NCBI GenBank assembly: GCA_049281195.1 | Contig: JBAPRR010000148.1 | Location: 1-8,674 of the forward strand | DNA: 8,674 nt | Origin: JBAPRR01 sp049281195 | Lineage (GTDB): Bacteria; Actinomycetota; Acidimicrobiia; Acidimicrobiales; CAVXTF01 | Direction of reading: 5' to 3' | Shown here: one piece after another, positions 5,657 to 8,674 of the stretch | Numbering within the stretch: the stretch's first letter is position 1 | How the letters are laid out: every line of letters starts with the position of its first letter | Notes under the pieces: model-generated | Seen by the model: the letters and a program-made list of their open reading frames with translations, nothing else | Databases searched by the model: none | What the model was told of the DNA's origin: nothing | Position numbers and translations under genes: made by a program

Positions 5657-5665
5657 TGATACGCT
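5657..5665 (+). promoter_or_regulatory. Extended -10 promoter of leader module copy 2
   Basis: TGA-TACGCT matches the extended -10 of copy 1 (TGC-TACGCT at 3199) at the same position relative to the hairpins: 12 nt before GGGTC here, 13 nt in copy 1. No clear -35 is seen. Transcription would start near 5671-5677. Confidence 0.5.
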
Positions 5666-5677
5666 CAAGATGCTTAA

Positions 5678-5738
5678 GGGTCCAAGACCCCGCCTCTTTC
5701 GCTCCCGGCCACGTCCGGGCAACAGAGGGAGGCAGGAC
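5678..5738 (+). ncRNA. Structured 5' leader RNA, copy 2 (candidate cis-regulatory element)
   Basis: Same architecture as copy 1: P1 GGGTC (5678-5682)/GACCC (5686-5690) with loop CAA instead of CGA; P2 GCCTCT (5692-5697)/GGAGGC (5728-5733), which includes the Shine-Dalgarno; P3 CCCGG (5704-5708)/CCGGG (5715-5719) with loop CCACGT. The P3 loop is entirely changed and one G-T pair of copy 1 is a G-C here, while stem pairing is preserved. The segments GCCTCTTTCGCTCCCGGC and GGGCAACAGA are identical between copies. Stems kept with loops varied is what a selected RNA fold would show. Confidence 0.6.
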
Positions 5739-5897
5739 ATGGGTGTCATCACTGAAACCCTGATAGAAGCCCAGTCGATATCCGGCGTCAACGGATCCTC
5801 ACCTGAACAACTGATGTCGGTGTTCGCTGACGAGTCCGCTTCACGTGACCTGTCTGAAACCGAGGTCCTGAAGGTTGTGCTCACACGTGACCGGTGA
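5739..5897 (+). CDS. Small leader protein, copy 2, upstream of the GNAT gene
   Basis: A 52-aa ORF: MGVITETLIEAQSISGVNG, then SSPEQLMSVFADES and a charged tail ending VVLTRDR. It is homologous to the 54-aa ORF at 3282 over the first 27 residues; the tails differ. The GSSPEQL codons are nearly identical in DNA (26 of 28 bases over 5793-5820 against 3336-3363). It starts 6 nt after GGAGG, in the P2 stem of the leader RNA. Its last 11 bp overlap the GTG of the acetyltransferase gene in another frame, so its translation probably controls that gene. Function is unknown; it may be a regulatory uORF or a small effector. Confidence 0.6.
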   Translation: MGVITETLIEAQSISGVNGSSPEQLMSVFADESASRDLSETEVLKVVLTRDR

Positions 5898-6615
5898 AAC
5901 CACCAACGATGCGACGGCCCTGTATCCGACCGAGCTGACATCAGACATCACCTCGGGGGACGGGACGAAACTGCATGTGCGGGCAATCCGGCCCGATGAC
6001 GCGTCCGGCCTGATCAGATTTCACGAAGGCCTCTCGGCGTCTTCGATCTACAAGCGGTATTTCTTCGCACACCCCACGCTCTCGGAACTCGAGGTCGAAC
6101 GGTTCACTTGTGTGGACAACGTCGACCGGTTGGCTTTGGTCGTCGAACACGGTGACATGTTGGTCGCAGTAGCCCGTTACGAACGAACACCACACACGAA
6201 CGAGGCCGAAATTGCCTTCGTGATCGCCGACCAGTACCAAGGTCACGGTATCGGGAGCTTGCTCCTCGAACGCCTGGCCGACGCGGCGCGAGCACGCGGT
6301 ATCAAAAGGTTCCTTGCCTACACGTTGAGCGAAAACACGATGATGCTCGAGGTGTTCAAGGAGTCGGGCTTCAGTCTCACAACGACCCGCGAAGGTGAAA
6401 CCGTAATACTTCGCTTCCCGATCGAGCCGGACAGCAAGTACCGGTCATCACGTAAAGCTCACCTCGCCCGAATGAAGGATCGTGCTCCGGCAACCGGACG
6501 GCCCCAGGTTGTCACGGACAAAACTTCTCCCGTCGGTTCCGGTTCAAATAATCCGTTTGATCCTTTTGCCACAAAAGGATTCGTCCCGGTAATCGAGTCG
6601 AGTCATGTGGATTGA
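5887..6615 (+). CDS. GNAT-family acetyltransferase, Pat-like
   Basis: A 242-aa protein with a single GNAT fold. The opening YPTELTSDITSGDGTKLHVRAIRPDD, then RFHEGLSASSIYKRYF and FTCVDNVDRLALV, is the pattern of the GNAT part of actinobacterial Pat-type protein lysine acetyltransferases. The acetyl-CoA loop is QGHGIGS (118-124), and Glu106/Glu108 in the EAEIAFV strand fit the catalytic base region. It would transfer acetyl from acetyl-CoA, probably to protein lysines; the substrate is inferred. Neither the cyclic-nucleotide domain of mycobacterial Pat nor the CoA-ligase part of larger homologues is present. A polar tail of about 60 residues follows the domain. GTG 5887 is preferred (AAGG 12 nt upstream, coupled to the leader ORF) over TTG at 5875, which has no room for a ribosome binding site. 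The stop overlaps the next gene by 11 bp. Confidence 0.88.
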   Translation: MTGETTNDATALYPTELTSDITSGDGTKLHVRAIRPDDASGLIRFHEGLSASSIYKRYFFAHPTLSELEVERFTCVDNVDRLALVVEHGDMLVAVARYERTPHTNEAEIAFVIADQYQGHGIGSLLLERLADAARARGIKRFLAYTLSENTMMLEVFKESGFSLTTTREGETVILRFPIEPDSKYRSSRKAHLARMKDRAPATGRPQVVTDKTSPVGSGSNNPFDPFATKGFVPVIESSHVD

Positions 6616-7078
6616 CCAGCGCGGATCTGAGATCGTCGCGGCGCCCGAGTGCCTGCGGTTGGTAGCGCTTGCGGCCAAAGAAGGTCATATCGGTAGGTTG
6701 GCGCTAAATGGCCCTCAGAGCCCCCTGGTCATGCCGGTGAACTTCACCATTCACGACCACTCGGTTCTCATCCGAATTGGTCCGGGGCTTTTGTCCGAGG
6801 TCGCGCCGGAATCCCTGGTCTCCTTCGAAGTCGATCGTGTCGACCCCGATGTTGGCGAGGCCTGGAGCGTTCTGATTCGGGGACTGGCTTGCGCATTCGA
6901 TGCGAATAACCCTGGCACGACGCCGGCGGGGCCACAACCTTTAGTACCGACACCCGGTCACATCGAGCTGTTGATCCGCCCAGACGTGATTACCGGACGT
7001 CGCTTCAGTCTCGTCGCTCGGGAAAAGGTGGACCCGGGCGACCACACCGCGTATGCGGTAATCAGCCAAGGGGCATGA
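6605..7078 (+). CDS. Pyridoxamine 5'-phosphate oxidase-like split-barrel protein
   Basis: This 157-aa single-domain protein has the pattern of the actinobacterial pyridoxamine-phosphate-oxidase-like family: LVALAAKEGHIGRLAL, PLVMPVNFTIHDHSVLIR, GPGL, SFEVDRVDPDVGEAWSVLIRGLA. These make the strands of an FMN- or F420-binding split barrel. Relatives bind flavin or deazaflavin and act as reductases or stress-linked proteins; true PNPO activity is not implied. The cofactor is not decidable from sequence. The ATG overlaps the end of the acetyltransferase gene by 11 bp and has no strong Shine-Dalgarno, so translation should be coupled. With the leader ORF it forms a three-gene overlapping unit. The 68-bp gap to the convergent regulator gene shows no clear terminator. 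Confidence 0.88.
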   Translation: MWIDQRGSEIVAAPECLRLVALAAKEGHIGRLALNGPQSPLVMPVNFTIHDHSVLIRIGPGLLSEVAPESLVSFEVDRVDPDVGEAWSVLIRGLACAFDANNPGTTPAGPQPLVPTPGHIELLIRPDVITGRRFSLVAREKVDPGDHTAYAVISQGA

Positions 7079-7146
7079 AAGAAGAAAACAACGCCAGCCG
7101 GCTCAGTCAACGGGGAATCTCGAAATGGTGCCTGGGAACATGTAGG

Positions 7147-7929
7147 TCAGTTGGTCCCGGCCTGACTCGAAGGCTTTGCCTCGGTGGCTCGACCCTGGTC
7201 CGGTTGTCCCGACACCAGGGAAGCTGTACTCAGCAATCCAGCTATGATCTCACTTGCCACTTCGCTGAGCCTTCGGCGCGAGCTACGAGAGTAACCGCGT
7301 AGCAAGGCGAAAGCTTCGTCCATCTCGACATGGAGCCTTTCAGCCACGATCCCCTTGGCTTGCTCGATGACGACTCGTGAGTTGAGAGCCTCTTGGAGAT
7401 GGCCAGCGAGACTGGTTTCGTGTGCGAGAGCTCGTTGCTGAAGAATTCCAATGGTGGCAACATCGGCGAGCGCCTGGATGACCTTCGCCTCCATCGCGGT
7501 CAGTTCTCGCAGTTCAACGTTGAAAATATTCATCGCTCCGATAACGTCGGCTCGCAGCCGAAGTGGCAGGGCATGGACCATCTGAAAGCCCGTCTCACGA
7601 GCTTTGGGGGCGAATTCGGGCCACCGCCCTACGACATGGTCGAGGCGTTGATTGAGGACCTGCTCCCCGGTAAGGGCACAATCCCGGCACGGGCCTTCGT
7701 CGTTTTGTATCTCGATCAGTTCGAGCAGCCGCATCCGTTCGGTAGAGGACGCGATCACTCGCAGATCTCCTCCCGCTCCCTTCAGGGCCAAGCCCACCTC
7801 AGTCGAATCGAGGAACTCGGCGCAGCGCTCAACCAGCACCGACAAAAAGTCAATGACGTCGAAATCCGCCACGAGCGTGTCTGCCAGTTCGACGAATGTG
7901 CTGGCCATCCACTCTTCTCTATCTTCCAT
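7147..7929 (-). CDS. GAF-ANTAR RNA-binding regulator
   Basis: A 260-aa protein. Residues about 25-165 form a GAF sensor domain (LVERCAEFLDSTEVGLAL, DEGPCRDCALTGEQV, LPLRLRADVIGAMNIF). Residues about 177-232 form an ANTAR domain (LQEALNSRVVIEQAKGIVAER, then EMDEAFALLRGYSR and LSEVASEII). ANTAR proteins bind paired hexaloop hairpins in nascent mRNA and stop termination; the GAF part would sense a ligand, redox state or partner. The CxxC at Cys81/Cys84 is common in this actinobacterial group and could report redox. The ATG has GGAGG with a 7-nt gap. The gene lies downstream of a second GAF-ANTAR gene on the same strand, 130 bp away. A disordered tail of about 25 residues ends the protein. Confidence 0.93.
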   Translation of the reverse strand: MEDREEWMASTFVELADTLVADFDVIDFLSVLVERCAEFLDSTEVGLALKGAGGDLRVIASSTERMRLLELIEIQNDEGPCRDCALTGEQVLNQRLDHVVGRWPEFAPKARETGFQMVHALPLRLRADVIGAMNIFNVELRELTAMEAKVIQALADVATIGILQQRALAHETSLAGHLQEALNSRVVIEQAKGIVAERLHVEMDEAFALLRGYSRSSRRRLSEVASEIIAGLLSTASLVSGQPDQGRATEAKPSSQAGTN

Positions 7930-8059
7930 CGCTACTCCTCCAATACCGCTTCAGTCAGAAGATCCTCGGAATCCACTGCGTCAACCCGGATCGGACAAAT
8001 GCCATTGTCGCGCCGGAGACCGACAGGGTGTCGAGCGCTCGCCAAGACGGACCGCGGGG

Positions 8060-8674
8060 TCACGGGTCGTCAAACCTCAAGTCGCCTCGTACGACGGCTT
8101 CGGCGGTTTCCTCGATTGGCACTTCGGCCGCGAACGCACTTGCACGCAGGCGCACCAGCGCCTCGTCGACACGACAATCGAGCTGTGCGGCAATCATTCC
8201 CGTGGCCTGGTGAACCACAGCCCGATAGTCGGACGCCTCGAGTGCCCAGGCAACTGACTCAGACGCGACCTCGGACTGGCGCAAAAGCACCAGGTGAGTA
8301 ATGAGGTCTGCAACGAGTAATGCGTCAGGTAGCAGGTCGGCAGGTACGGTCCCGATCTCTCTGCCGTACAGGGAAAGCGCACCCAGACGCGTCGAAGCAA
8401 TCTTCAAAGGTAGAGCGAGAATCGAACGGACTCCCAGGCCCACGGCAGCAGCGCTGAACTGAGGCCAGCGACCATCATCGGATTGCAGGTCGTCTACCAG
8501 AACCGTCTCACCCGTTGCGCATACGTCAGCACCTGGACCTTCGCCCAGGGTGAATTCCAGGTCTAAGCAAGTCAACGCAGATGCCCCGAAGGCGGCGGCC
8601 AGACCCTGGTTTTGTCCTCCTCCCATCAATATGACGGAAGCGCCACTGACGGGCAGTATCTCGAGCGTCCGGCG
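8060..8674 (-). CDS. GAF-ANTAR RNA-binding regulator, start beyond right edge
   Basis: At least 204 aa. The frame stays open to base 8674, and codons upstream of the first possible internal starts (TTG 8629, ATG 8626) still read like the family (TLEILPVSGASVILMGGG), so the true start is outside the window. A GAF domain covers the first part (LEFTLGEGPGADVCATGETVLVDDL, RSILALPLKI, LGALSLYG). ANTAR follows (ASDYRAVVHQATGMIAAQL, VDEALVRLRASAFAAEVPIEETA). Where the sister protein has GPCRDC, this one has GPGADVC, so the CxxC is lost, which hints at a different input. It ends only a few residues after ANTAR. It probably forms an operon with the gene at 7147. Confidence 0.9.
   Translation of the reverse strand, partial: RRTLEILPVSGASVILMGGGQNQGLAAAFGASALTCLDLEFTLGEGPGADVCATGETVLVDDLQSDDGRWPQFSAAAVGLGVRSILALPLKIASTRLGALSLYGREIGTVPADLLPDALLVADLITHLVLLRQSEVASESVAWALEASDYRAVVHQATGMIAAQLDCRVDEALVRLRASAFAAEVPIEETAEAVVRGDLRFDDP

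Noticed and set aside
7075..7302. 75-codon ORF starting with an ATGA overlap on the stop of the split-barrel gene
   Set aside because: The overlap is attractive, but most of the frame is antisense to the GAF-ANTAR gene and the sequence is not protein-like.
7994..8009. GACAA-hexaloop-TTGTC hairpin between the two GAF-ANTAR genes, considered as an ANTAR target
   Set aside because: The loop is TGGCAT on the transcribed strand, without the A1/G4 bases expected, and I find no second paired hairpin beside it.
7393..8301. 302-codon open frame on the plus strand
   Set aside because: It is antisense to two clear GAF-ANTAR genes, has Ser/Arg/His-rich low-quality translation, and no recognisable domain.

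Overview
The window looks like chromosomal DNA of an actinobacterium (Actinomycetota). It is fairly GC-rich, uses many GTG starts, and carries genes typical of that phylum: two GAF-ANTAR RNA-binding regulators, an actinobacterial LapA-domain membrane protein, a Pat-like GNAT acetyltransferase, a split-barrel flavin-type protein and DUF6629/DUF6458-type membrane proteins. The actinobacterial assignment is firm. A lineage near Acidimicrobiia is only a guess.

Layout. (1) 1-111, minus: the start of an IS3-like insertion sequence, with a candidate terminal inverted repeat and the first 22 codons of its OrfA transposase; the rest lies off the left edge. (2) 220-882, plus: a DUF6629-type multi-pass membrane protein. 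It overlaps tail to tail with a minus-strand pair, an unknown 308-aa protein (867-1793) and a LapA-domain protein (1790-2155), which are coupled by a GTGA overlap. (3) 2440-2622, plus: a very small putative zinc-ribbon protein, convergent with a DUF6458-like small membrane protein (2682-2948, minus). (4) 3199-5516, plus: an extended -10 promoter, a structured 5' leader RNA, a 54-aa small ORF and then the membrane AAA+ protease FtsH. (5) 5657-7078, plus: a second copy of the same promoter, RNA and small-ORF module, followed by a GNAT acetyltransferase and a pyridoxamine-phosphate-oxidase-like protein; all three reading frames overlap. (6) 7147-8674, minus: two GAF-ANTAR proteins in tandem, the upstream one cut by the right edge.

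The most interesting feature is the repeated leader module. Two copies 2.4 kb apart share an extended -10 box (TGN-TACGCT), a GGGTC/GACCC hairpin, a second hairpin whose loop changes while its stem is kept, and a GCCTC segment able to pair with the GGAGGC Shine-Dalgarno. Each is followed by a homologous 52-54-aa ORF with a shared TET-IE...GSSPEQL pattern. They sit in front of two quality-control or stress-type operons (FtsH; protein acetyltransferase plus split-barrel protein). This suggests a shared post-transcriptional switch with its own peptide. I cannot match it to a riboswitch class I know.

The gene set as a whole reads as a stress, dormancy or protein-homeostasis neighbourhood. That functional link is inference from context.
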